Of a stretch of DNA of 64,000 nucleotides, positions 35,444 to 44,048 are shown one piece after another. This DNA is from Kitasatospora viridis. GTDB taxonomy: Bacteria; Actinomycetota; Actinomycetes; Streptomycetales; Streptomycetaceae. The DNA lies in NCBI RefSeq assembly GCF_007829815.1, contig NZ_VIWT01000005.1, positions 496,001-560,000 on the forward strand. The letters run 5' to 3'. The notes under the pieces are model-generated. The model was given only the letters and a program-made list of their open reading frames with translations. It was not told the DNA's origin and searched no databases. Position numbers and translations under genes: made by a program. Each line of letters begins with the position of its first letter. Positions within the stretch are counted from its first letter, which is position 1.

Positions 35444-36280
35444 GTGACTTCTGACGAACCGTCGGTGTCCGTCGAGCTCGACGCGGTGCCGGAGACGGCG
35501 CTGTGGACGCTCTACCAGCGCGCCGCCGAGGCCCGGCGGCCGGACGCCGTGCTGCACGATCCGAAGGCGGTCGAGCTGGTCGACCGGATCGACTACCCGT
35601 TCGCCGAGCGGTTCGGCACCAGTGCCGGCCAGGCCCAGCTCCAGGCGCTGCGGGTGGGGTGCTTCGACCGGGAGGTGGCCGACTTCCTGGCCAGGGAGCC
35701 GCGCGGCACCGTGGTCTGTCTGGGGGAGGGGCTGGAGACCCAGTACTGGCGGGTGGACAACGGCCGGGCCCAGTGGCTCACCGTCGACCTCCCCGAATCG
35801 GTGGGCCTGCGCGAGCGCCTGCTGCCGCCCGGCCCGCGCCAGCGCTACCTGGCCGCCGACGCCACCGACCTGGCCTCCTGGGCCGACCTGGTGGACCGCG
35901 AGCACGGGGTGCTGATCACCTGTCAGGGCCTGCTGATGTACCTCCAGCCCGCCCGGGTGCGCGCCCTGCTGGCCGGCTGCGCCGAGCACTTCCCCGGCGG
36001 CTCGCTGGTGCTGGACGCGGTGCCGCACTGGTTCGGTCGGCTGACCCGCAAGGGCAAGGCGGTCAGCCACGGCTACCACGCCCCGCCGATGCCCTGGGCG
36101 ATGGACGCCGGCGACCGCGAACTGCTGCGCAGCGCGAGCCCCGCCATCGTCGGCGTCCGCGAGGTGCGCCCGACCGGCGCCCGCGGCCCGCTCGCCGGCC
36201 TGGTGCCGCTGGCCCTGAACCTCTCCCCGCTGGCCGCCCGGCTGCCCTCGGTCGCCGTGCTGGACTTCGCGGAGCGGTAG
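35444..36280 (+). CDS. LCM-family S-adenosylmethionine methyltransferase
   Basis: 278 residues from GTG 35444 (AAGGAGACCCA upstream). Leucine carboxyl methyltransferase/Tcmp-type motifs: RRPDAVLHDPKAVELVDRIDYPF, VVCLGEGLETQYWRVDNG (SAM-binding), WLTVDLPESVGLRERLLPPG and VLITCQGLLMYLQP. In actinomycetes such enzymes often O-methylate polyketides or other small molecules. No biosynthetic cluster lies beside it, so the substrate is open. It stands 154 bp after the previous gene. Confidence 0.88.
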   Translation: MTSDEPSVSVELDAVPETALWTLYQRAAEARRPDAVLHDPKAVELVDRIDYPFAERFGTSAGQAQLQALRVGCFDREVADFLAREPRGTVVCLGEGLETQYWRVDNGRAQWLTVDLPESVGLRERLLPPGPRQRYLAADATDLASWADLVDREHGVLITCQGLLMYLQPARVRALLAGCAEHFPGGSLVLDAVPHWFGRLTRKGKAVSHGYHAPPMPWAMDAGDRELLRSASPAIVGVREVRPTGARGPLAGLVPLALNLSPLAARLPSVAVLDFAER

Positions 36281-36347
36281 TCGGGAGGCGGTCGCCGCCG
36301 GACCCCGCTCCCGGAACGGCTGACAGCTGAAGCGGCGTCAAACTACG

Positions 36348-37667
36348 ATGACCGCCATGTCCATGACTACACGTATGCGCCTCGCCGGCGCCGCCGCAGG
36401 TGCGTTCGCGCTCGCCCTGGTGCCCGCGCTCGGCGGGGGCACCTCCGTTGCCGCCGCCGCTCCGCGCGGGGCCGCCGTACCGATGCACGCGTTCACCAGG
36501 GCCTCGGGCGGCGACCCCGTGTTCGCCGCGCCGGTGCCCACCGCGGACTGCGTCGCCCAGCTGCAGCGCGCCTGCTACTCGCCGTTGCAGTACCGGACCG
36601 CCTACGACCTGGACCCGCTGTACCGGGCGGGGATCACGGGCGACGGGCGGACCATCGTCATCGTCGACTCGTTCGGCTCGCCGACCATCCAGCACGACCT
36701 CGACGTCTACTCCAAGCAGTGGGGCATCCCCAGCAGCACGGTGGACGTGGTGCAGTGGGGGCAGGTGCCGGCGTTCGACCCGAAGAACCCGGACATGGCG
36801 GGCTGGGCCGGCGAGACGACGCTGGACGTCGAGGCGGCGCACGCCGTCGCGCCCGGGGCGAAGATCGTGCTGCTGGAGACCGGGGTCGCCGAGACCGACG
36901 GCCCGGTCGGCGTGCCCGAGATGATGAGCGGCATCAACCACCTGGTGAACGCGGGTCAGGCCGACGTGGTCTCGATGAGCTGGGCGACCAGCGAGGCGAT
37001 GTTCCCGGGCTTCGACGTCGGCGACTACACCAGCCTCACCTCGCTGCGCTACGCCTTCACCAACGCCGCCCACCACGGCGTCACGCTCACCGCCAGCTCG
37101 GGCGACGGCGGCGGCCACGCCGGCCGGCTGGACGCCGCCTGGCCGGCCGGCGACCCGCTGGTCACCGCCGTGGGCGGGACCGAGCTGTACCTGGACGGCC
37201 AGGGCCACCGCACCGCGCCCGACGCCGCCTGGTCCGGCAGTGGCGGCGAGCTCTCCAAGGTCTTCGCCCGCCCGGGGTACCAGAACCCGGTGCGCTCGGT
37301 GGTCGGCGACCACCGCGGCACTCCCGACATCAGCATGGCCGGTTCGCCGAACGGCGCGCTCTGGCTCTACTCCAGCTTCGACCCGGCCAACACCGGCTGG
37401 ACCGCCGACGGCGCCGGCACCAGCGAGTCCTCCCCGCTGTTCGCCGCCGTGGTGGCGCTGGCCGACCAGGCCGCCGGCCACCGCCTGGGCGTGATCGACC
37501 AGGACCTGTACCGGCTGTACGCCGAGCACGCCCCGGGCGTCGTGGACGTCACCACCGGCTCCACCGGCCCGAACGGCTACACCGCGGGCCCCGGCTACGA
37601 CCAGGCGACCGGCGTCGGCACGCTGGACGCCGCCGAGCTGGTGCGGGAGCTGGCGCACCTGGACTGA
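36348..37667 (+). CDS. Sedolisin-like (S53) secreted serine peptidase without propeptide
   Basis: 439 residues from ATG 36348; in-frame ATGs at 36357 and 36363 are alternatives. A signal peptide (LAGAAAGAFALALVPALGGG) leads almost directly into the mature catalytic domain (SPLQYRTAYDLDPLYRAGITG). The catalytic set of sedolisins is complete: Glu156 and Asp160 in GETTLDVEAA, oxyanion Asp253 in SSGDGGG and Ser359 in GTSESSP. The roughly 180-residue activation propeptide that usually precedes the domain is absent. A secreted acidic-type peptidase is the best guess. An alternate reading as a subtilase is excluded by the Glu-Asp-Ser triad. It is followed by a convergent hairpin. Confidence 0.85.
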   Translation: MTAMSMTTRMRLAGAAAGAFALALVPALGGGTSVAAAAPRGAAVPMHAFTRASGGDPVFAAPVPTADCVAQLQRACYSPLQYRTAYDLDPLYRAGITGDGRTIVIVDSFGSPTIQHDLDVYSKQWGIPSSTVDVVQWGQVPAFDPKNPDMAGWAGETTLDVEAAHAVAPGAKIVLLETGVAETDGPVGVPEMMSGINHLVNAGQADVVSMSWATSEAMFPGFDVGDYTSLTSLRYAFTNAAHHGVTLTASSGDGGGHAGRLDAAWPAGDPLVTAVGGTELYLDGQGHRTAPDAAWSGSGGELSKVFARPGYQNPVRSVVGDHRGTPDISMAGSPNGALWLYSSFDPANTGWTADGAGTSESSPLFAAVVALADQAAGHRLGVIDQDLYRLYAEHAPGVVDVTTGSTGPNGYTAGPGYDQATGVGTLDAAELVRELAHLD

Positions 37668-37687
37668 CGCCGGGTCAGTCGTGGCGG

Positions 37688-37710
37688 CCGGGGTGCGGAA
37701 CGCGCCCCGG
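37688..37710. terminator. Hairpin between convergent peptidase and NACHT genes
   Basis: Arms CCGGGGTGCG and CGCGCCCCGG around GAA with one wobble pair, 20 bp past the peptidase stop. It may terminate both convergent genes. Confidence 0.55.
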
Positions 37711-37820
37711 ACCGTCAACTCCCATCGTGCCACGGCGCGATGGGCCACCGGGACGTCGGTCCGGAAGGGCTCATCGTCGAGCTGTCGGAGCGGACCGGCT
37801 GACGGCCGGCCCTGCGGTGT

Positions 37821-40800
37821 TCAGTGCCAGCCGCGGACCTTCGCGGCGTCGGTGCTGTCCGGTTTGACGTCCCGGGCGCGGTCGCCCATCTGCTCCCAGA
37901 AGTGGCGCAGGCCGGCGACCGGCACCCCGCGCTGCCAGGCGGCCTCGCGCCGGAACCGCAGGTAGAGCCAGGACCGGGGCTGCCAGCGCCGCAGCAGGTC
38001 GCGCTGGTGCAGGCAGAGCACCTCGCTGAACTCCACGCGCAGCGCCTCCACCCTGGCCGGGTAGGGGCACATCCGCAGGCGGCACTTGTCCGTGCAGTTG
38101 GAACCGGGCGCCGACGTGCGCTCCGCGCCCCGCACCGGATCCAGCCGGGTGCGGTCCAGGTCCATGCAGGACGGGAGTTGGATCCGCTCCTGCTCACGGG
38201 ACATTAGCTCCAGCAGCCGGAACAGGTCCTTCGGCCGGTACGCCCGCTCGGCGAGCACGACGAGCAGCAGCACGTCGACCAGCAGCTGCTGCGCGGTGGG
38301 GTCCAGGGTGCTCCAGCCGGTGGAGGGCGGGATCCAGAGGTTGTGGGCCCGTGGCTCCCCGGGCAGCCCGACCTCGGTGCCCACGCTGGACGCGACCGCC
38401 ACCTCGTCGATCCACAGGAACCGCTCGGGCCGGCGTGTCTGCAGGGCGCGCACGGCCAGCTTCTCGGCCGCCTTCACCAGCGGGTGCTCCTCCTGGTGCG
38501 GCCCGTCCAGGGTCAGCCACTCCCGGACCTGGCCCCGGGGATCGGACCCGTGCCCGCGCATCGGCTGGTCGGCGTTGACGTCGTCCGGCAGGGCCCACAG
38601 GGTCAGGGCTTGGAGGAGGGTCAGCCGGGTGAACCAGAAGGTGCTGTGCTTCAGCAGCTCCTCGGCCTGCTTGGTGAGGAACTCGCGGGCCTGCCGGTCG
38701 GATTCGGGACTGAGCCGCCGGTTGGCCGCGTACTTGAAGCCCTGGGCGAGCGCCACGCCCAGGCTGATGGTGCTGCCCGGCGGATCCCTGCGGAGCGGGG
38801 TGTCGCTGCGGGAGTGCTGGGCGACCAGTTGGACCCAGTTGTCCAGGTCGTCGCAGGGGCTGGCCTGATGACGCGACAGCCCGGAGGAGTCGACCAGCAG
38901 GGGAAGGAGCCAGGCCCGCATCGTGTTGCTGAAATAGTCCTTCTTCTCGGCCTGCGCTTCCGTCTGCGCAAGCTTCTGCTCCTCGACCTTTCTTCTCCGG
39001 GCCGCCTGCCGTCGCTGGGCCCGGCGGGCGCGCTCCGACTGCTTCCCGCATTCCCCGGGCGGGGCGGCCGGGTTCGGCAGTGCCGTGCCGCAGCCGCAGC
39101 TGCGCGTGTGGGCGATCACCCGGTCGGGCCCCCTGAGCCTCGTGCACAGCACGTCGTAGGCTGCCTCGCCGCCGGCACCGACCTCTTTGGTGATCGCCTC
39201 CCGCACGGTGCGGTCCGCTTCGCGGGCACCGATCTCGAACAGGCGCTTGTAGGGCGGCCAGCCGGGGTCCGTCGCGGGCTTCCGGGACCGGGCGGCGGCC
39301 ACCCGGCGAGCTGCGGCGCCGCACTGCCGCACCAGGACGAGCTTGGCGGTGCGCAGCCGTGCCGCATCCTCGACGTGCTCGAACGTTTCCCAGACCTTGC
39401 TGATCCTGTTGAAGAGCGCCTGTTGGTCAGGAAACTGGTCGACACTGTCGATTTCCACAGCAGCGCCGTAGGCCTCGATCGCCCGCAGCCGGGGTCGGCC
39501 GCGCCAGTCCTGGCCCGCGTACCTGGTGGTCGCGCGGGCCCGTTCGGTCAGCGTGTCGGCCTTCTCGGCTATTTCGAGCAACTGTTCGGCCTTGTTTCGC
39601 AGCAGGTCGCGCATCACGGACACCGGACAGTCGAGCTTGTTGCTGCGGCAACAGGTACAACCACCGTTCGCCGAGCGGGAGTACAGGGTCATGGCGATGA
39701 GCAGCTCCCGACCGCCGTGGTCCAGGGCCCTGACGACGTGCGGCCAGGTGTCCTCCTGGAAGATCCGATCCAGGTAACGGGACCCGAGGAACGCCTGCAC
39801 GATGCTGTGCTGGAAGCGGACCCGGTCGCCGTCCTCGTAGACCAATCCCATCCGAGCACCCCAGGTCGAGGCGAGCCGGACGTCGATCCCCGGACCGCCC
39901 AAGACTCCTACCCGCTCATCCAGTTCAGCCCTGACGCGCCTGTTCCATTCGGGGTTGGCGGGCCGCCAACCCGCTCGGTCCGCGGGCGGTGCCCCGTGGT
40001 CCTGCAACTCCACCGAGGGGTCGAGCTCGCGGAGTTCGACGTCGGCGCGGTCTTGGGAGAGGCCGATGCAGGCGAGGGCGGAGATGTACTCGACCACCTC
40101 CTCCCGCGTCCGGTGGTCGAGCGGCAGCTCGGTGTGGACGTCCCCGGAAATCAGCGCGTCCACCCAGCGTTCCAGCAGGTCCGCGCGCAGCGCCCAACTG
40201 TCGTAGAGCAGCAGGTCGGTCGTGGCGTCCCCGGTCCACAGCGGCTCCAGCAGGTCCTTCTGGTGCAGGTCCTTGGCGATCTGCAGGTAGATCGGGGACT
40301 CCGCCATGTTGGCGGCCTCGACGACCCGGTCCAGCAGGGTGGGGTCCGAACGCCAGCTGCCGCTGCTGGAGATGTAGTGCAGGGCCGCCTCGTCGCTCAG
40401 CGGGTCCAGCTCCGAGACGGCGGCCTGCATGGCCCGCAGCGGATCGTGCGGCCGGGAGGCGATGACCAATGGCAGCCCGTCCTCACCGGCCCGGCGGATG
40501 GCCCGCCGGATCAGGCTGTCGCGGCGATCCGCGTGGTCGCGGTTGAGTGCCTCGTCCAGTCCGTCCGCGAGGACCACGATCTTGTCCGCCATCTGCCGCA
40601 GCCAGCGCCAGACCCGGTCCACCTCGTCGCCGGAGCGGGCCACCGGCTCGACGATCTCGCTGAACCGTAACCGGGCCAGTTCGGCGAAGTCCAGGTCCTC
40701 GGCGCGCTGCACGTTGCGAAGCTGCACCGGCACGGGGATGGCTCCCTGGGCGGCGAGCTTGTGGGTGAGCCGGACGAGCAGGGCGGTCTTACCCGCCCCG

Positions 40801-41372
40801 ACCGGGCCGACCACCACATGGGGACGCCGGGCGTGCTTGTCCCGCAGGTTGTTCATGATCGCGTTGCAGAGCTGGTCGCGTCCGACGACCTCGTCCATCA
40901 GGCTGCCGGCCGTCTGCACCAGGTGGTTGGGTGCCTGCAACGCCCGGCGTCGGCAGTACCGGCGCAGCCGGTGCAGCCGCCAGATCAGGAACCCGAAGGT
41001 CGAGGCGGCCAGGAGCGCCACCGGCACTCCCGCGCCGCTCACCGCCTCACAAGAGGAGCTGTCATTGCCGCAGATGTGATCGGGCCCCAGCCATCCGCCG
41101 TGGTGGAAGACGAGGGTGGTGAGGCCGCTCACCGCCCACCAGATGAAGAGGAGCGTCAGCGCGAAGCTGAGCACCTCGGCGGTGGTGGCCAACCACGGGC
41201 GCCACCAGTGCCGGGCCCGGTTGACGCCCCGTTGCACCAGCCAGCGGGTGTGCACGCGCCAGAACGGCACGCGGAACAGGCGCCGCAGGCGTGCCCATCC
41301 CTCGCGGAAGAGGCCGCCCTCCGGCGGCCCCGTGACGAGCCTGATCTTGGGTTGGCGAAGGCCGTTCTGCAT
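37821..41372 (-). CDS. Large membrane-anchored NACHT-type STAND ATPase
   Basis: 1183 residues from ATG 41372; GTG 41381 and 41426 are alternative starts. Two transmembrane segments at about 64-90 and 115-133 enclose a short external loop with two Cys (ICGNDSSSCE). The NTPase follows: Walker A GPVGAGKT at 189-196, Walker B VVLADGLDEA at 266-275, LVIASRPHDP as sensor 1, then a winged-helix-like region (RVRFQHSIVQAFLGSRYLD). The C-terminal 600 residues have no recognised fold but carry three cysteine clusters near 570-584, 755-775 and 1089-1102. STAND ATPases switch from a resting to an oligomeric state on sensing a ligand; some bacterial NACHT proteins are anti-phage. No effector domain other than the membrane part is visible. 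Single gene, divergent from the DedA gene. Confidence 0.8.
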   Translation of the reverse strand: MQNGLRQPKIRLVTGPPEGGLFREGWARLRRLFRVPFWRVHTRWLVQRGVNRARHWWRPWLATTAEVLSFALTLLFIWWAVSGLTTLVFHHGGWLGPDHICGNDSSSCEAVSGAGVPVALLAASTFGFLIWRLHRLRRYCRRRALQAPNHLVQTAGSLMDEVVGRDQLCNAIMNNLRDKHARRPHVVVGPVGAGKTALLVRLTHKLAAQGAIPVPVQLRNVQRAEDLDFAELARLRFSEIVEPVARSGDEVDRVWRWLRQMADKIVVLADGLDEALNRDHADRRDSLIRRAIRRAGEDGLPLVIASRPHDPLRAMQAAVSELDPLSDEAALHYISSSGSWRSDPTLLDRVVEAANMAESPIYLQIAKDLHQKDLLEPLWTGDATTDLLLYDSWALRADLLERWVDALISGDVHTELPLDHRTREEVVEYISALACIGLSQDRADVELRELDPSVELQDHGAPPADRAGWRPANPEWNRRVRAELDERVGVLGGPGIDVRLASTWGARMGLVYEDGDRVRFQHSIVQAFLGSRYLDRIFQEDTWPHVVRALDHGGRELLIAMTLYSRSANGGCTCCRSNKLDCPVSVMRDLLRNKAEQLLEIAEKADTLTERARATTRYAGQDWRGRPRLRAIEAYGAAVEIDSVDQFPDQQALFNRISKVWETFEHVEDAARLRTAKLVLVRQCGAAARRVAAARSRKPATDPGWPPYKRLFEIGAREADRTVREAITKEVGAGGEAAYDVLCTRLRGPDRVIAHTRSCGCGTALPNPAAPPGECGKQSERARRAQRRQAARRRKVEEQKLAQTEAQAEKKDYFSNTMRAWLLPLLVDSSGLSRHQASPCDDLDNWVQLVAQHSRSDTPLRRDPPGSTISLGVALAQGFKYAANRRLSPESDRQAREFLTKQAEELLKHSTFWFTRLTLLQALTLWALPDDVNADQPMRGHGSDPRGQVREWLTLDGPHQEEHPLVKAAEKLAVRALQTRRPERFLWIDEVAVASSVGTEVGLPGEPRAHNLWIPPSTGWSTLDPTAQQLLVDVLLLVVLAERAYRPKDLFRLLELMSREQERIQLPSCMDLDRTRLDPVRGAERTSAPGSNCTDKCRLRMCPYPARVEALRVEFSEVLCLHQRDLLRRWQPRSWLYLRFRREAAWQRGVPVAGLRHFWEQMGDRARDVKPDSTDAAKVRGWH

Positions 41373-41566
41373 GTCGTCCACCCCGGAGACCGTTGCTGGG
41401 GTGCGAGAACACCCCGAACACTCCACGGTATGCAGGCCGGTTCCGGCACCGCCACCGGGTCCGGGAAGCTTCCGGGGAACCTAAAGGGCGGGCAAAGCGT
41501 TCGATCGCCGGGTGGCGCGTTAGGCTGCCTTCTTGCCCCACCGACCGCGTTCTGGAGGAACCGGCC

Positions 41567-42220
41567 TTGCACATCGACGCCTGGATCGAGAGCGTGCCCC
41601 CGGGCGCGGTCTACGGACTCGTAGCCCTGATCATCGGGCTGGAGAGCCTCGGCATCCCGCTGCCCGGCGAACTCGCGCTGGTCGCCGCCGGGATGGTGGC
41701 GTCGAAGGGCACGGTCAACCCGGTGCTGGTCGCGCTCTGCGCCACCGCCGGCGCGATCATCGGCGACTCGATCGGCTACGCCATCGGCCGCAAGGGCGGC
41801 AAGCCGCTCTTCGAGAAGCTGGGCCGCAAGTTCCCCCGCCACTTCGGGCCGGACCACCTGGCCACCGCCGAGCGCTCGTTCCACCGCTGGGGCATGTGGG
41901 CCGTCTTCTTCGGCCGCTTCATCGCGCTGCTGCGGATCTTCGCCGGTCCGCTGGCCGGCGCGCTGCGGATGCCGTACTGGAAGTTCCTGATCGCCAACGT
42001 GCTCGGCGGGGTGATCTGGGCCGGCGGCACCACGATGGCCGTCTACTACATCGGCAAGGCCGTCGAGCAGTACCTGCAGAGCTTCTCCTACATCGCGCTC
42101 GCGCTGGCCGCCGTGGGCGGGCTCGCGTCCGGCCTGGTGATCAAGCGCCGGGCCGCCAAGGCCAGGGCCGAGCACCCGGAGGCCGCCCCGGACCCGGAGC
42201 GGGTGACCGCGGGCGAGTGA
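41567..42220 (+). CDS. DedA-family membrane protein
   Basis: 217 residues from TTG 41567; GGAGG is 9-13 bases upstream and no better start exists. Core motifs: LIIGLESLGIPLPGELALVAAGM, IIGDSIGYAIGRKGGKPLFEKLG and FFGRFIALLRIFAGPLAGALRM, the last being the conserved FxGRxxxxxRxFxPxxAG motif. The Glu and Arg required for proton-coupled function in E. coli DedA proteins are present. Family members transport or flip undecaprenyl phosphate or other lipids and support envelope homeostasis. It is followed 84 bp later by an O-methyltransferase with a separate ribosome site. Confidence 0.9.
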   Translation: MHIDAWIESVPPGAVYGLVALIIGLESLGIPLPGELALVAAGMVASKGTVNPVLVALCATAGAIIGDSIGYAIGRKGGKPLFEKLGRKFPRHFGPDHLATAERSFHRWGMWAVFFGRFIALLRIFAGPLAGALRMPYWKFLIANVLGGVIWAGGTTMAVYYIGKAVEQYLQSFSYIALALAAVGGLASGLVIKRRAAKARAEHPEAAPDPERVTAGE

Positions 42221-42304
42221 GGCCGGTCGGCTGATGATCTGTCACCGGAGGGCCGCCGCGTAGGATCGGCGGCGGCACAACGGCTTGCACAGAGGAGGAT
42301 GCTG

Positions 42305-42973
42305 ATGACCCAGCAGCAGTGGACCGAGGTCGACACCTACCTGACCGAGGCGCTGGTGGGCGAGGACGAGGCGCTGGCCGCCGCGCTCGCGCAGAGCGCC
42401 AAGGCGGGCCTGCCGGAGATCGCCGTCTCGCCGACCCAGGGCAAGCTGCTCCAGCTGCTGGCGCTCGGCATCGGTGCCCGGCGGATCCTGGAGGTCGGCT
42501 CGCTGGGCGGCTACAGCGCCATCTGGATGGGCCGGGCGCTGCCCGCCGACGGCCGGCTGGTCTCGCTGGAGCTCTCCCCGGCGCACGCCGCGGTCGCCCG
42601 GGCCAACCTGCACGAGGCCGGCCTGGAGAAGGTCGCCGAGGTGCGCACCGGCCGGGCCTCGGACAGCCTGGCCGAGCTGGTGGACGACGGCGTCGAGCCG
42701 TTCGACTTCGTCTTCATCGACGCCGACAAGCCGAGCATCCCCGAGTACCTGGAGTGGTCGGTCAAGCTGACCCGGCCGGGCTCGCTGATCGTGGTGGACA
42801 ACGTGGTGCGCGGCGGCAAGGTGGCCGACGCCGCGAGCGAGGACCCCTCGGTGCTCGGGGTGCGCCGGATGCACGAGCTGGTCGCGCAGCACCCGCGGCT
42901 GGAGGGCACCTCGATCCAGACCGTGGGCAGCCGCGGTTACGACGGCTTCACCCTGATCCGGGTCGGCGCCTGA
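42305..42973 (+). CDS. O-methyltransferase, CCoAOMT-like class I
   Basis: 222 residues from ATG 42305; an ATG at 42299 lies inside the AGAGGAGG ribosome site and is rejected. It has the family order ILEVGSLGGYSAIWMGRALP (SAM motif I), LVSLELSPAHAAVARANL, then FDFVFIDADKPSIPEYLEWS with the metal-binding Asp residues, and LIVVDNVVRGG. These cation-dependent methyltransferases act on catechol-like hydroxyls. The substrate cannot be read here. A strong palindromic terminator follows the gene. Confidence 0.9.
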   Translation: MTQQQWTEVDTYLTEALVGEDEALAAALAQSAKAGLPEIAVSPTQGKLLQLLALGIGARRILEVGSLGGYSAIWMGRALPADGRLVSLELSPAHAAVARANLHEAGLEKVAEVRTGRASDSLAELVDDGVEPFDFVFIDADKPSIPEYLEWSVKLTRPGSLIVVDNVVRGGKVADAASEDPSVLGVRRMHELVAQHPRLEGTSIQTVGSRGYDGFTLIRVGA

Positions 42974-42979
42974 CACACC

Positions 42980-43009
42980 GTCGGTGGGCGGCCCGGGCCG
43001 CCCACCGAC
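42980..43009. terminator. Palindromic terminator between convergent genes
   Basis: A perfect 30-base palindrome with 15-bp arms (42980-42994 and 42995-43009) and no spacer. It starts 7 bp after the O-methyltransferase stop, and the convergent SDR gene ends at 43046, so it can serve both. Confidence 0.75.
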
Positions 43010-43045
43010 CCCCGCTCAGTCCCGGTCTCAGCCTCAGCCTCAGCT

Positions 43046-43912
43046 TCAGTCTCGGCCGAGCGGCCCGGCGAACGGCGCGGCCAGCCGTTCGGTCAGCGCG
43101 GCGAGCCCGGCCCGGTTGGCCGGCTGGTACGCCCACTCGTGCGCCCGGGCCTCGGTGAACCGGTCGAAGTAACGGCCCGTCACGCCTTCCAGCGCGGGAT
43201 CGGTGACCAGCCGCGCGGTCGGCCGCACCCCCTCCTCGACGCCGACCTCCGGCACCAGCCCGTAGGCCCGCACGCCCGGGGTGTCCATCAGGTGCGCGGG
43301 GTGCAGCGCGTTGACGGTGACCTCGTCGGCCGGCAGGGCGCCGGCCAGCTCGAAGGTGTCCGTGATCAGCGCGAGCTTGCTGCGGCAGTACGCCGCCAGC
43401 CCCTCGTAGTCGCGCTCCATCATCGGGTCGGCCAGGTCCACCGGCTGCTGGCCCATCGAGGCCACGTTGACCACCCGGCCGGCCCGCCCCTCGGCCCGCG
43501 CGGTGCGCCGCAGCAGCGGCAGCAGCAGCCGGGTCAGCAGGTGCGGGGCCAGGTGGTTGACGGCCAGCCGCAGTTCGACGCCCTGCGCGCTGAGTTCGCG
43601 CCGGGTCGGGTCGCTGCCCCCGCCGGCCACCGCGTTGTGCACCACCGCGTCCAGTCGCGGCTCGTCCTGCAGCAGTCGGTCGGCCAGGGCCCGCACCTGG
43701 GCCAGGTCGCCGAGGTCGGCCCGGTAGCAGCGCGCTTCGGAGCCGGCGGCCCGCACCTCGGCGGCCGCCTCCGCCAGCCGTTCCGGGTCGCGCCCGTGCA
43801 GCAGCACGGTGGCGCCCTGCCCGGCGAGGTCGAGTGCGAGGGCGCGGCCGAGTCCCTGGGTGGTGCCGGTGACGAGCACGGTCCGGCCGAGCAGTGGAGT
43901 CTCTGTAGTCAT
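43046..43912 (-). CDS. Short-chain dehydrogenase/reductase (WWOX/RDH-like)
   Basis: 288 residues from ATG 43912. Cofactor loop VTGTTQGLGRALALDLAGQG, then LDAVVHNAVAGGG, VVNVASMGQQ (catalytic Ser) and YCRSKLALI with Tyr and Lys (YxxxK). The wide C-terminal region, with VNALHPAHLMDTPGVRAYG, resembles retinol-dehydrogenase-like SDRs that act on hydrophobic carbonyl compounds. Its promoter carries an unusual AT-rich array of three similar palindromes, so it is likely strongly regulated, possibly by a substrate-like compound. The regulator is not next to it. Confidence 0.88.
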   Translation of the reverse strand: MTTETPLLGRTVLVTGTTQGLGRALALDLAGQGATVLLHGRDPERLAEAAAEVRAAGSEARCYRADLGDLAQVRALADRLLQDEPRLDAVVHNAVAGGGSDPTRRELSAQGVELRLAVNHLAPHLLTRLLLPLLRRTARAEGRAGRVVNVASMGQQPVDLADPMMERDYEGLAAYCRSKLALITDTFELAGALPADEVTVNALHPAHLMDTPGVRAYGLVPEVGVEEGVRPTARLVTDPALEGVTGRYFDRFTEARAHEWAYQPANRAGLAALTERLAAPFAGPLGRD

Positions 43913-43924
43913 GCCCTGATTTCT

Positions 43925-43976
43925 ATCAATACTTTGATGAGTTATCAATGTGTTGATGTCGATCTAATGTGTTGAT
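43925..43976 (-). promoter_or_regulatory. Array of three 19-bp-spaced operator-like palindromes
   Basis: ATCAA-TACT-TTGAT (43925-43938), ATCAA-TGTG-TTGAT (43944-43957) and a degenerate third copy TCTAA-TGTG-TTGAT (43963-43976). Start-to-start distances are exactly 19 bp. The array lies 13-64 bp upstream of the SDR start and covers the region where its promoter must be. Copies 2 and 3 also share the downstream sequence GTCGA. It is an obvious multi-site operator for an unidentified repressor or activator. Confidence 0.7.
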
Positions 43977-43996
43977 GTCGAGCTGGGGACATGACT

Positions 43997-44032
43997 GCGG
44001 GCCGGCCGCACCCCGCGGTGCGACCGGCCCGC
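43997..44032 (-). terminator. Terminator of the GPP-methyltransferase gene
   Basis: Outer arms GCGGGCCGG (43997-44005) and CCGGCCCGC (44024-44032), with an inner CGCAC/GTGCG pair. It lies 17 bp past the stop at 44049 on the minus strand. Confidence 0.65.
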
Positions 44033-44048
44033 TGTGCCCGAGCTGTCG

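Noticed and set aside
43029..43050. CAGCCT-like hexamer repeat near the SDR stop
   Set aside because: Only about three imperfect units inside the coding end; no structural or regulatory meaning apparent.
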